Both the position numbers and the translations under genes were made by a program. 29,532 nucleotides of DNA. It comes from DYRG01 sp041161065 (lineage in GTDB: Bacteria; Pseudomonadota; Gammaproteobacteria; Beggiatoales; Beggiatoaceae). Location: contig JBEAVE010000017.1 of NCBI GenBank assembly GCA_041161065.1, forward strand, positions 1 to 29,532, read 5' to 3'. The notes under the pieces are model-generated. The model did not search any database. It was given only the letters and a program-made list of their open reading frames with translations, and was not told where the DNA came from. Shown here one piece after another: positions 8,661-16,074 of this stretch (the first letter of the stretch is position 1; each line of letters starts with the position of its first letter).

Positions 8661-9713
8661 ATGAATCTTTCTCCTTCTGCTCAAAATACATTACTCATTG
8701 TTGATGATGTGCCCGCTAATTTACGGGTATTGGTAAGTTATTTGAAAAACTTTAATTTTAAGGTGCGCGTTGCTCAAGATGGCGTTGATGCGTTAGAGCA
8801 AGTTAATATTGCTGAACCCGATTTGATCTTATTAGATGTGATGATGCCAAAATTAAATGGATTGGAGGTTTGTCGACGTTTGAAATCTGATCCAAAAACG
8901 AAAGAAATTCCTGTTATTTTTATGAGTGCGCTTGATGATACGTTTGATAAGGTAGCTGGATTTGAAGCGGGTAGTGTAGATTACATTACAAAACCATTTC
9001 AACATGAGGAAGTTTTAGCGCGCATTACAACACATTTGACAATTAGAAATCTCCAAGCCGAAATAAAGAAACAAAATGCGTCATTAGAACAACGTGTGCA
9101 AGAACGCACCAAAGAATTAGAAGAAACCCGTTTGCAAATTATTCGTAGTTTAGGAAAAGCTGCCGAATATCGTGATAATGAAACAGGTATGCACGTTGTT
9201 CGAATTGCTCAATATGTAAATGTGCTTACAACTGCCTTGCATCTCGCCCCTGCACAAATCGATATTATGGTAAGTGCAGCACCCATGCACGATGTAGGAA
9301 AAATTGGTATTCCAGACCATATTTTGCTCAAAAGAGGGCGTTTATTACCCGACGAATGGGAAATAATGAAAACACATACTTTAATTGGAGAAAAAATCCT
9401 TTCAGGTAATTCTTCTGAATTATTACAAACAGCCGCTTCTTTAGCCCGAAGTCATCATGAACGCTGGGACGGAAGTGGTTATCCTGATGCACTAAAAGGT
9501 GAGGAAATTCCATTAGTTGCGCGCATTGTTGCGATTTGTGATGTATTTGATGCGTTGTTATCTCGTCGTCCTTATAAAGAACCTTGGACAGCACAAGCAA
9601 CCATCGATTACATTATAGAGGAAAGTGGAAAACATTTTGATCCCAATATTATAAAAATATTTGAGGAAAAATTACCTGATTTATTAGCTATCCACAATAA
9701 ATATCGTGATTAG
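8661..9713 (+). CDS. RpfG-type response regulator with HD-GYP c-di-GMP phosphodiesterase
   Basis: This is a 350-residue two-domain protein. The receiver (10-125) has Asp15/16, Asp59 and Lys111. A coiled-coil linker (130-160) leads to an HD-GYP domain (165-345) with the full metal and substrate motif set: His178, HDVGKIGIP at 210-218, His239, and HHERWDGSGYP at 265-275. HD-GYP enzymes hydrolyse cyclic di-GMP to pGpG/GMP, so phosphorylation would link the upstream kinase to the motility/biofilm switch. The start ATG 8661 lies 1 nt after the kinase stop. An upstream in-frame start inside the kinase gene is unlikely because the receiver begins at 8661. Its N-terminal domain is a close relative of the receiver encoded at 4485. 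Confidence 0.93.
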   Translation: MNLSPSAQNTLLIVDDVPANLRVLVSYLKNFNFKVRVAQDGVDALEQVNIAEPDLILLDVMMPKLNGLEVCRRLKSDPKTKEIPVIFMSALDDTFDKVAGFEAGSVDYITKPFQHEEVLARITTHLTIRNLQAEIKKQNASLEQRVQERTKELEETRLQIIRSLGKAAEYRDNETGMHVVRIAQYVNVLTTALHLAPAQIDIMVSAAPMHDVGKIGIPDHILLKRGRLLPDEWEIMKTHTLIGEKILSGNSSELLQTAASLARSHHERWDGSGYPDALKGEEIPLVARIVAICDVFDALLSRRPYKEPWTAQATIDYIIEESGKHFDPNIIKIFEEKLPDLLAIHNKYRD

Positions 9714-9717
9714 AAAC

Positions 9718-11067
9718 ATGAAACAACAATCTATTATTCAACGCGATTTATCTGTTTTGTGGCATCCTTGCACACAAATGAAAGATCACGAGAGCAACTT
9801 GCCGCTTATTCCTATCCGAAAAGCCTCTGGAATTTGGTTGGAAGACTTTAATGGAAAGCGTTATTTAGACGCGATTAGTTCTTGGTGGGTTAATTTGTTT
9901 GGTCATGCAAATCCTAAAATAAATCAAGCATTGAAACGGCAGTTAGATACTTTAGAGCACGTTATTTTTGCAGGTTATACCCACGAACCCGCTTTGCTAT
10001 TAGCGGAGAAACTGGTCAGCATTACACCAAAAGGATTACAACGTTGTTTCTATGCGGATAATGGATCGGCGGGGGTTGAAGTCGCTATCAAAATGAGTTT
10101 TCATTATTGGAAAAATTCAAATAAATTAAAGAAAAAAAAGTTTATCACATTAGAGAATAGTTATCACGGAGAAACCTTAGGTGCGTTGGCGGTAGGAAAT
10201 GTTACTTTGTATAAAGAAACTTATCAGCCGTTGCTCATGGAATCGATTACAGCACCCTCACCGGATTGTTTTAACCGTGAAGAGAATGAAAGTTGTGAAG
10301 ATTATGCGTTGCGTAAAATAAAAGATATTGAGCAAATTTTAGAGCAACATCATGAGGAAATTTGTGCAGTTATTATAGAACCGTTAGTGCAATGTGCGGG
10401 TTTTATGCGAATGTATCACCCGATTTATTTAGAGAAACTCTCGGCACTTTGCAAACAATTTGAAGTGCATTTGATCGCTGATGAAATTGCGGTAGGATTT
10501 GGAAGAACAGGGACAATGTTTGCGTGTGAACAAGCGGGGATTTCTCCTGATTTTTTGTGTTTGTCAAAAGGTTTGACGGGGGGGTATTTGCCATTGTGCG
10601 CAGTTCTTACCACTGAAGAAATCTATCAAGCCTTTTATGATGATTACAATAATTTAACGGCTTTTCTCCATTCACACAGTTACACGGGAAATCCTTTGGC
10701 TTGTCGCGCGGCGTTAGCAACATTGGGGATTTTTTCAGAAGAAAATGTTTTAGAAAATAATCAATTTTTGGCGAAGAAAATGTTTCAAGTAGTTGAGCAT
10801 TTACAAGATCATTCAAATGTTGCAGAAATTCGCCAAACCGGTATGATTTTAGCCATTGAAATGATTAAAGATAAAAAACGTAAAATTCCATTTGATTGGC
10901 GAGAACGGCGTGGGTTAAGTGTTTATAATAAAGCCTTGAAACATAGCGTTTTATTGCGTCCGCTTGGTAATGTAATTTATTTCATGCCGCCTTATATTAT
11001 TACAGAAGAACAGTTGGAATTTTTAGGAAAAGTGACGACGCAAGCCTTAGAAATAGCGGTTAGTTAG
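9718..11067 (+). CDS. bioA: Adenosylmethionine-8-amino-7-oxononanoate aminotransferase BioA
   Basis: This PLP enzyme transfers an amino group from SAM to KAPA to give DAPA in biotin synthesis. The 449-residue length is somewhat longer than the typical 430. Class-III aminotransferase motifs are present: SSWWVNLFGHANP, the PLP phosphate loop DNGSAGVEVA, the Asp of LIADEIAVGFGRTGT, and the Schiff-base Lys284 in LSKGLTGGYLPL. HSHSYTGNPLAC also matches BioA rather than other class-III members. ATG 9718 is chosen; a GTG at 9706 overlapping the HD-GYP stop is possible but adds only four residues. It follows the signalling genes by 4 nt, with no other bio gene in sight, so co-transcription is probably incidental. 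Its end overlaps the convergent radical SAM gene by 8 nt. Confidence 0.93.
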   Translation: MKQQSIIQRDLSVLWHPCTQMKDHESNLPLIPIRKASGIWLEDFNGKRYLDAISSWWVNLFGHANPKINQALKRQLDTLEHVIFAGYTHEPALLLAEKLVSITPKGLQRCFYADNGSAGVEVAIKMSFHYWKNSNKLKKKKFITLENSYHGETLGALAVGNVTLYKETYQPLLMESITAPSPDCFNREENESCEDYALRKIKDIEQILEQHHEEICAVIIEPLVQCAGFMRMYHPIYLEKLSALCKQFEVHLIADEIAVGFGRTGTMFACEQAGISPDFLCLSKGLTGGYLPLCAVLTTEEIYQAFYDDYNNLTAFLHSHSYTGNPLACRAALATLGIFSEENVLENNQFLAKKMFQVVEHLQDHSNVAEIRQTGMILAIEMIKDKKRKIPFDWRERRGLSVYNKALKHSVLLRPLGNVIYFMPPYIITEEQLEFLGKVTTQALEIAVS

Positions 11068-12100
11068 TTTTCAACCAACAGCTTGGATCAGCTTGAAATG
11101 GATCGCCTGTTAACGCATAAGAAAGACATTTCAATCCTCCTCGACATTTTCGTTGATAAAAACATTTCTCACAACCCTGACTTATTGTATTAGAATCGCG
11201 TAATTGTTGTAATAAATAATGGTGTTGATAAATCGCTAATAACGGGGTTTCAAAAACATTTCCCACTTTAATGGGCATTCTCCGACACGGATAAACATCA
11301 CCATTGGGTTGAATCGTGAGCAAACCCTTTCCCGCATTACAACGATAAACATTTCCACCCACTAAGAATTGTAATGCCCGATGGAGAGCAACTTCGGTTT
11401 GATGAAACCATTTCTGTTCAAATCGTTGTTTGGTTTCTGCCATCATTTGAAAAAGCTGGAGTGTTTCTTCTGAATTAAGGGTTTGTAATTCTGCGCCGCT
11501 GCCTTGAGGAATTAAACGATCAGACCACACACGATTAACTTTCGATTGTCGCCCAATCTCTGCTACTTTTTGAAATTCTTGATAATTATCTCGATGCGCC
11601 GTAAATGAAATTAACGTTTTGATTTGTTGTTTGCGGAGTTGTTTTATTGCAGAAAGTGTGGTTTTGAAATGTCCAATTCCTCGAATATGATCGTGGGTTT
11701 TCTCTGTACCTTCTAAACTAAGTTGCACAAAACTAGGTTGCAGTTGTTTTAAGTATTTTGCACACTTTTCATCAATAAAACTCCCATTCGTTAAAATCCC
11801 AAATGTGAGCCAGTTTTGATGGCTATGAAACAAACACAACAAATCCCCAAAATCTTTTCTAATAAAGGGTTCACCACCTGTAATTGTAATATGTGCAGTT
11901 ATTTTGTGTTGTGCAATCTGTTGTAATGTTACAATGAAATCCTTAAATTGTTCAAAAATGCTCACGAGTTTCTCAAAAGATAATTCGTCTTTATGATAAT
12001 CTTGTTGATAACAGTGTCGACAACGTAAATTGCAACGATCAGTGATATGCCATTGCAATAAAAAATGTTGAGGAAGTTTCTCAATCTCCTCCACCGCCAC
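11060..12100 (-). CDS. Radical SAM/SPASM enzyme, candidate peptide-tail maturase
   Basis: This is a cytoplasmic radical SAM enzyme of about 346 residues. CNLRCRHC (CX3CX2C) binds the SAM cluster, and ITGGEPF is the SAM-binding motif. The C-terminal SPASM region has the seven-Cys pattern of two auxiliary clusters: a Cys, 17 residues, then GDVYPC, CEKCFYQRKC, a further Cys four residues on, and a last Cys near the C-terminus. SPASM enzymes mostly modify ribosomal peptides (sactisynthases, PqqE, anSME). The open frame extends to 12175, but that N-terminal part is an out-of-frame reading of the neighbour's Gly/Cys codons. A GTG near 12094-12103, behind GGAGG, is the likely start; 12100 was chosen. 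The start overlaps the stop of the membrane-protein gene (12081-12083), so translation is coupled. Exact family and substrate are unknown. Confidence 0.82.
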   Translation of the reverse strand: MAVEEIEKLPQHFLLQWHITDRCNLRCRHCYQQDYHKDELSFEKLVSIFEQFKDFIVTLQQIAQHKITAHITITGGEPFIRKDFGDLLCLFHSHQNWLTFGILTNGSFIDEKCAKYLKQLQPSFVQLSLEGTEKTHDHIRGIGHFKTTLSAIKQLRKQQIKTLISFTAHRDNYQEFQKVAEIGRQSKVNRVWSDRLIPQGSGAELQTLNSEETLQLFQMMAETKQRFEQKWFHQTEVALHRALQFLVGGNVYRCNAGKGLLTIQPNGDVYPCRRMPIKVGNVFETPLLAIYQHHYLLQQLRDSNTISQGCEKCFYQRKCRGGLKCLSYALTGDPFQADPSCWLKTN

Positions 12101-12998
12101 CACACCCTCCACAACCCCCGCCGCCATCGCTTCCTCCTCCATCACTTCCTCCACAACCGCCCCCGCAACCTCCACTCGAAGAATTACTGCTCATTGCACT
12201 GGCTGCGAAAGCCTCTTGGAATTCTGCAAAGATTGCAAACCCAGCTAAAGCCGCCACGCCGAAAATAGCCACTCTCAGCGCAGGATCAATATCCATTTTC
12301 ATTGCATTTTGGGTTTTACTGAAATGTTTTTGTAATGATTTTAAGTAGCGTTTTCCTAGCGTACTGAGAAAGGGGTTGCTCGGCGAGAAAACTATCAGCC
12401 CCACAATAAAAGCAATGACCAATGAAATCACCAAAAATAATACAGGTCGACCATAAGTAATACCAAAGTATAATTTTGTTAATCCTAATATCATAATTGA
12501 CCAAAAGAAAACATTGCCGATGCGTTTCACATTAGCGAGTTGTTCTTCGGTTCGTCGCAAGTGTAGTTTCTCGAGTTTTTGGTAGCTATTTTCTAATGCG
12601 TTATTGAGTTCATCGTGGATCGATGATGCACTGAAGAAATCGGCGGGTTTTCTTGGCTGTTCTTTAATGTAATGAAATAAAATTGCTTCAAAGTTATTTT
12701 TAGGGGCGAGGTGTTGGGGAGAAACCAAGCTAATATGGGCATCTTGATTCTTTCCAGAAACCTTAATTAAATCTGCTTGCCACAAATTAAATAATGCCGT
12801 GTGAATCACTCCTTTTCTTCCGTCCCGCAACGCCGCTATTTCATAGGTATTTAATTGCGAGGGAGAAGGCATTGAGAAATGTTTGCTTTCATCGGCGCGA
12901 CCCATTAACCAACGTCCAACAACGACCGCCGCCCCAAAAAATATCCAGAAAAACATCAAGAAATCTTGTCCGCGTATTGCAATGAATCCATCAAACAT
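12081..12998 (-). CDS. TIGR04222-like membrane protein with Gly/Cys/Ser-rich C-terminal tail
   Basis: The protein has 305 residues. A membrane helix lies near 9-28. A soluble domain follows with the LNTYEIAALRDG and GVIHTALFNLWQADLI motifs that I associate with the uncharacterised TIGR04222 family. Helices near 163-182, 188-208 and 243-262 follow, then a tail of about 40 residues made almost only of Gly, Ser, Cys and Asp, with four Cys in two clusters (GGCGGGCGG and GGGGCGGCGGGGG). Positively charged loops place the soluble domain in the cytoplasm and the tail outside. GGAGG at 13006-13010 has good spacing to ATG 12998 but only 1 nt to ATG 13004, so 12998 is chosen. The stop overlaps the radical SAM gene. 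The function is unknown; the tail may be that enzyme's substrate. Confidence 0.75.
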   Translation of the reverse strand: MFDGFIAIRGQDFLMFFWIFFGAAVVVGRWLMGRADESKHFSMPSPSQLNTYEIAALRDGRKGVIHTALFNLWQADLIKVSGKNQDAHISLVSPQHLAPKNNFEAILFHYIKEQPRKPADFFSASSIHDELNNALENSYQKLEKLHLRRTEEQLANVKRIGNVFFWSIMILGLTKLYFGITYGRPVLFLVISLVIAFIVGLIVFSPSNPFLSTLGKRYLKSLQKHFSKTQNAMKMDIDPALRVAIFGVAALAGFAIFAEFQEAFAASAMSSNSSSGGCGGGCGGSDGGGSDGGGGCGGCGGGGGD

Positions 12999-13005
12999 AA
13001 TCATG

Positions 13006-13010
13006 CCTCC
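13006..13010 (-). promoter_or_regulatory. Strong ribosome binding site choosing ATG 12998
   Basis: The minus strand reads GGAGG followed by CATGATTATG. The spacing of 7 nt fits the second ATG (12998); the first ATG (13004) would be only 1 nt away. Confidence 0.6.
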
Positions 13011-13089
13011 TTAAAACAGTCGGTGTTAGGCTTTATATTTCAATAAGTTAGATTAAAATGCTACGTATGCTTTGCATTATTCACCATTT

Positions 13090-13122
13090 AAACCTGATAG
13101 CTTATTGAAAAGTATCAGGTTT
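13090..13122 (-). terminator. Hairpin terminator downstream of efp
   Basis: AAACCTGATA (13090-13099) and TATCAGGTTT (13113-13122) form a perfect 10-bp stem with a 13-nt loop. It begins 18 nt beyond the efp stop. On the minus strand it is followed by a short, imperfect T/A-rich run, so it resembles a moderate intrinsic terminator that isolates efp from the downstream membrane-protein gene. Confidence 0.6.
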
Positions 13123-13139
13123 GGTCTGTTAAGAGATCA

Positions 13140-13715
13140 TTACTCTTTAACGCGAGAGGAATATTCGCCGGTGCGGGTGTCGATTTTGATGACTTCGCCC
13201 TCTTGAACAAATAGGGGGATTTTGACGACTGCGCCGGTTTCTAACGTAGCGGGTTTGCCGCCGCTGCCTGCGGTGTCACCTTTTAATCCGGGGTCAGTTT
13301 GGGTGATTTTTAGGGTGACAAAATTTGGGGCTTGCACGCTCAACGGTTGTCCATTCCATAACGTGACGATGCAAGTTTCGTTTCCTTTCAACCATTTAGC
13401 AGAATCTGCCATCGCGGCTTCACTCGCTTGATATTGCTCGAAAGTGGCTTGATTCATGAAGTGCCAAAATTCCCCGTCGCCGTAAAGGTATTCCATTTCA
13501 ACATCAACGACATCGGCGGGTTCTGCGTCGGTGCTGCCGGATTTGAAGGTTTTCTCAATCGTGCGTCCAGTCTTGAGATTGCGCAATCTCACCCGATTAA
13601 AGGCTTGACCTTTGCCAGGTTTGACCAATTCATTTTCCACAATCACGTACGGATCGCTGTCCAAAATGAGTTTCAAACCGTTCTTAAATTCGTTGGTATC
13701 TAATTTTACTGCCAT
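13140..13715 (-). CDS. efp: Elongation factor P
   Basis: EF-P binds ribosomes stalled at polyproline and stimulates peptide bond formation. The 191-residue length is close to the E. coli protein. All three OB-like domains are present: the KOW-like N-domain with VKPGKGQAF, where Lys35 is the equivalent of the beta-lysylated E. coli Lys34, then the middle domain (YLYGDGEFWHFMN, CIVTLWNGQPLSV), and the C-terminal domain (DPGLKGDTAGSGGKPATLETGAVVKIPLFV in pieces, ending GEYSSRVKE). The open frame continues 37 codons upstream, but MAVKLDTNEF aligns with the family start and AAGGAA precedes it. The modifying enzyme epmB is encoded divergently just beyond, which agrees with the lysine form. An IF-2 in this window has many Pro-Pro-Arg repeats that could be EF-P clients. 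Confidence 0.97.
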   Translation of the reverse strand: MAVKLDTNEFKNGLKLILDSDPYVIVENELVKPGKGQAFNRVRLRNLKTGRTIEKTFKSGSTDAEPADVVDVEMEYLYGDGEFWHFMNQATFEQYQASEAAMADSAKWLKGNETCIVTLWNGQPLSVQAPNFVTLKITQTDPGLKGDTAGSGGKPATLETGAVVKIPLFVQEGEVIKIDTRTGEYSSRVKE

Positions 13716-13843
13716 AAAGGTTTCCTTGACTGTTAAACAGGCTAAAATAAGCGTTTTTCGACTAAACCGATTATGATAACCCGAAATCCACCCGTTTGGC
13801 ATAAACACACACAGTCGAATCCTCAAATTTTAGGAGAATAAAA

Positions 13844-14029
13844 ATGTACGCCGCCATCAAAGCCATTTACGACAACGGTCAGGTGGTTTTTCAAGAAGAA
13901 CCCCCCACGCAAGAAAAAACCAATGTTATCGTTATGTTTCTTAAAGAAGAAATGGAGAAACCCACAGGCGTAAAGTTAGGAAGTCTTGCTGAAAAAGGTT
14001 ATAGCATTCCAGAGGATTTTAATGAGTAA
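13844..14029 (+). CDS. Small VapB/DUF2281-like antitoxin-family protein (orphan)
   Basis: The 61-residue protein begins YAAIKAIYDNGQVVFQEEPP, then a short beta strand (NVIVMFL), and ends GSLAEKGYSIPEDFNE. The pattern of an N-terminal 'AIKAIYDNG' strand, a DEPL-like turn and a C-terminal IPEDF segment resembles DUF2281/VapB-type antitoxins, although the family call is from impression only. No PIN-domain or other toxin gene is adjacent. The stop overlaps the epmB start by 8 nt. A clear AGGAG lies 9 nt upstream of ATG, so it is probably translated and heads the epmB operon. It might instead have been captured as a leader gene. Confidence 0.6.
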   Translation: MYAAIKAIYDNGQVVFQEEPPTQEKTNVIVMFLKEEMEKPTGVKLGSLAEKGYSIPEDFNE

Positions 14030-15023
14030 TAACGTAATGCACTTACCTCCCCCTCTTTGGCAGCAAGCGATGCGTGAAGCATTTAGACAACCCATTGATT
14101 TACTTAATTTTTTAGAATTATCGCCGCATAATTTTAACTTAAATGCACACCCGACTTTTTCGTTTTGTTGCCCAAAAAGTTACGCCCATCGAATTAAAAA
14201 AAACGATCCGAATGATCCCTTATTAAAACAAATCTTGCCATTAGATTTAGAAAACACGCAACATCTTGATTTTATTGATGATCCAACAGGCGATCACGCG
14301 GCTCAAACCAATGCGGGGGTTCTACAAAAATATCACGGTCGAGCATTGTTGATTGCAACCAGCGTGTGTGCCATTCATTGTCGATATTGTTTTCGCCAGC
14401 ATTTCAATTACCATGAGAGTTTTCATTTGAATATTGCTCAAAAATTACAAATAATTAATGAAAATATTGAAGAAATCATTTTAAGCGGGGGCGATCCCTT
14501 AATGTTAAATGATCATAAATTAAATGAGATATTTCAATTTGTTAGAGCTAAAAAACACATCAAAAGATTACGTATTCATACGCGGATTCCAATTGTATTG
14601 CCAGAAAGAATTACAGACGCTTTTTTAATGCTTTTAAAGGAATTTCCATTGCCAAAAGTAATGGTCATTCATTGCAATCATGCCAATGAAATTGATGACG
14701 AAATAAAAGAAATCTTAAATAAAATTGCACAAACAGGAACGGTTTTATTAAATCAAAGTGTGTTATTAAAAGGAGTTAATGATTCGGCGCAAACTTTAAT
14801 TGATTTAAGTGAACGACTTTTTGAAGCAAAAGTGTTACCTTACTATTTGCATTTATTGGATAAAGTGGCGGGGGCGGTGCATTTTGATGTTTCTAAACAA
14901 ACCGCATTACAACTGATTGAAGAAATGAGAAAGAATTTGGCAGGTTATTTAGTCCCAAAACTCGTCGAAGAACGAGCGGGTTTTCCTTATAAAATCGCAA
15001 TTAACAATGACAAGGATTTTTGA
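14022..15023 (+). CDS. epmB: EF-P beta-lysylation protein EpmB (lysine 2,3-aminomutase family)
   Basis: EpmB converts (S)-alpha-lysine to (R)-beta-lysine, which EpmA then attaches to EF-P. The 333-residue length matches EpmB and is shorter than KamA-type aminomutases. The radical SAM CX3CX2C motif is at Cys116, Cys120 and Cys123 (CAIHCRYC), followed by FRQHFNY, and GGDPLML is present. The PLP lysine is Lys281 in LLDKVAGAVHFD. ATG 14022 has AGAGGA upstream and overlaps the previous stop; the longer frame from 13986 would run back into the antitoxin-like gene. EF-P is encoded on the other strand about 300 nt away. EpmA is not in the window. ftsY follows immediately. Confidence 0.95.
   Translation: MSNNVMHLPPPLWQQAMREAFRQPIDLLNFLELSPHNFNLNAHPTFSFCCPKSYAHRIKKNDPNDPLLKQILPLDLENTQHLDFIDDPTGDHAAQTNAGVLQKYHGRALLIATSVCAIHCRYCFRQHFNYHESFHLNIAQKLQIINENIEEIILSGGDPLMLNDHKLNEIFQFVRAKKHIKRLRIHTRIPIVLPERITDAFLMLLKEFPLPKVMVIHCNHANEIDDEIKEILNKIAQTGTVLLNQSVLLKGVNDSAQTLIDLSERLFEAKVLPYYLHLLDKVAGAVHFDVSKQTALQLIEEMRKNLAGYLVPKLVEERAGFPYKIAINNDKDF
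15012..15016 (+). promoter_or_regulatory. Ribosome binding site choosing the ftsY start at 15025
   Basis: AAGGA lies 8 nt before ATG 15025 and inside the epmB 3' end. An earlier in-frame ATG at 15007 lies upstream of this site and is therefore less likely. Confidence 0.55.
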
Positions 15024-15024
15024 G

Positions 15025-16074
15025 ATGGCTGAAAATGAGAAAAAAGGTTTCTTTTCACGTTTGAAAAGTGGTTTAACCGGTGAGAAAAAACTTGAAGAAA
15101 CCCAACAAAAGCTAGAAACCCCAACAGAAGAGAAAAAAGGTTTCTTTAGTCGATTAAAAGAAGGCTTAAATAAAACGAGAGCAAATTTAACGGCGGGTTT
15201 AGCAAAAATCGGGTTAGGAAAACGCAAAGTTGATGAGGAACTTTTAGAAGAAATTGAAACCTTATTATTATTAGCTGACGTGGGCGTGGAAGCGACCAAA
15301 GCCATTATGGCGGATTTACAAAAGCGCGCGGCTAAATCGCAACTTAATGATAGTGAAGCACTTTTTAAAGCATTAAGTGAAGACATGACCGCTATTTTAC
15401 AACCTGTCACGCAACCTCTTGTTATTCCCAAAAATTTAGAGAAACCTTTCGTATTATTAATGGTTGGAATGAATGGCGCGGGTAAAACAACTACGATAGG
15501 AAAATTAGCAAAACGCTTTCAAAATGAAGGATATAGCGTGATGTTAGCGGCGGGAGATACCTTTCGTGCGGCGGCGGTTGAACAGTTGAAAGCGTGGGGA
15601 GAACGAAATAACGTCCCCGTCATTGCGCAACAGAGCGGTTCTGATTCTGCATCAGTGATTTACGACGCGGTTAATGCGGCAACTGCCCGAAATATCGACA
15701 TTTTAATTGCAGATACGGCGGGGCGTTTGCACACGCAAGGCAATTTGATGGCGGAATTAGCAAAAGTAAAGAAAGTGATTTCAAAACTCGATCCCGATGC
15801 ACCGCATGAAGTGATGTTAATTATTGATGCAAGTATTGGACAAAATGCGTTAAATCAAGTGAAAGAATTTCATCAAATGATCGGTTTGACAGGATTGAGC
15901 ATTACTAAATTAGATGGGACAGCAAAAGGAGGGATTGTGTTTGCGATTGCAAAGCGGATTGGATTGCCGATTCGTTTTATTGGAATGGGTGAGAAAATTG
16001 ACGATTTGCGAGTATTTGATGCAGAGCAATTTGTAAGCGCGTTATTAAGTCGTGAAGAAAATGAAACAACTTAA
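15025..16074 (+). CDS. ftsY: Signal recognition particle receptor FtsY
   Basis: FtsY is the membrane-associated SRP receptor GTPase that docks Ffh-ribosome complexes for co-translational insertion. It has 349 residues. The N-terminal A domain (1-60) carries a duplicated 13-residue segment, EKKGFFSRLKxGL, an amphipathic lipid-binding type motif. The N domain (about 60-140) and G domain follow with GMNGAGKTTT (about 148-157), AAGDTFRAAAVEQL, DTAGRLHTQ, TKLDGTAKGG and the closing GxGEKxDDLxxF motif. AAGGA precedes the chosen ATG. It starts 1 nt after the epmB stop and its end overlaps the GNAT gene by 14 nt. The usual partners ftsE/ftsX are not here. Confidence 0.97.
   Translation: MAENEKKGFFSRLKSGLTGEKKLEETQQKLETPTEEKKGFFSRLKEGLNKTRANLTAGLAKIGLGKRKVDEELLEEIETLLLLADVGVEATKAIMADLQKRAAKSQLNDSEALFKALSEDMTAILQPVTQPLVIPKNLEKPFVLLMVGMNGAGKTTTIGKLAKRFQNEGYSVMLAAGDTFRAAAVEQLKAWGERNNVPVIAQQSGSDSASVIYDAVNAATARNIDILIADTAGRLHTQGNLMAELAKVKKVISKLDPDAPHEVMLIIDASIGQNALNQVKEFHQMIGLTGLSITKLDGTAKGGIVFAIAKRIGLPIRFIGMGEKIDDLRVFDAEQFVSALLSREENETT
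15037..15168 (+). repeat. Duplicated 39-nt segment in the ftsY N-terminus
   Basis: Copies at 15037-15075 and 15130-15168 encode EKKGFFSRLKSGL and EKKGFFSRLKEGL, with the second copy drifting at synonymous sites. Each copy could form a membrane-targeting amphipathic helix in the FtsY A domain. Confidence 0.8.

Noticed and set aside
12065..12268. 67-residue plus-strand frame rich in His, Arg and Leu
   Set aside because: It is the antisense of the Gly/Cys tail codons. No ribosome site or family motif supports it.
14949..15431. 160-residue minus-strand frame
   Set aside because: It is antisense to the ftsY start, with a Ser/Phe-rich composition as expected from the complement of Glu/Lys codons.
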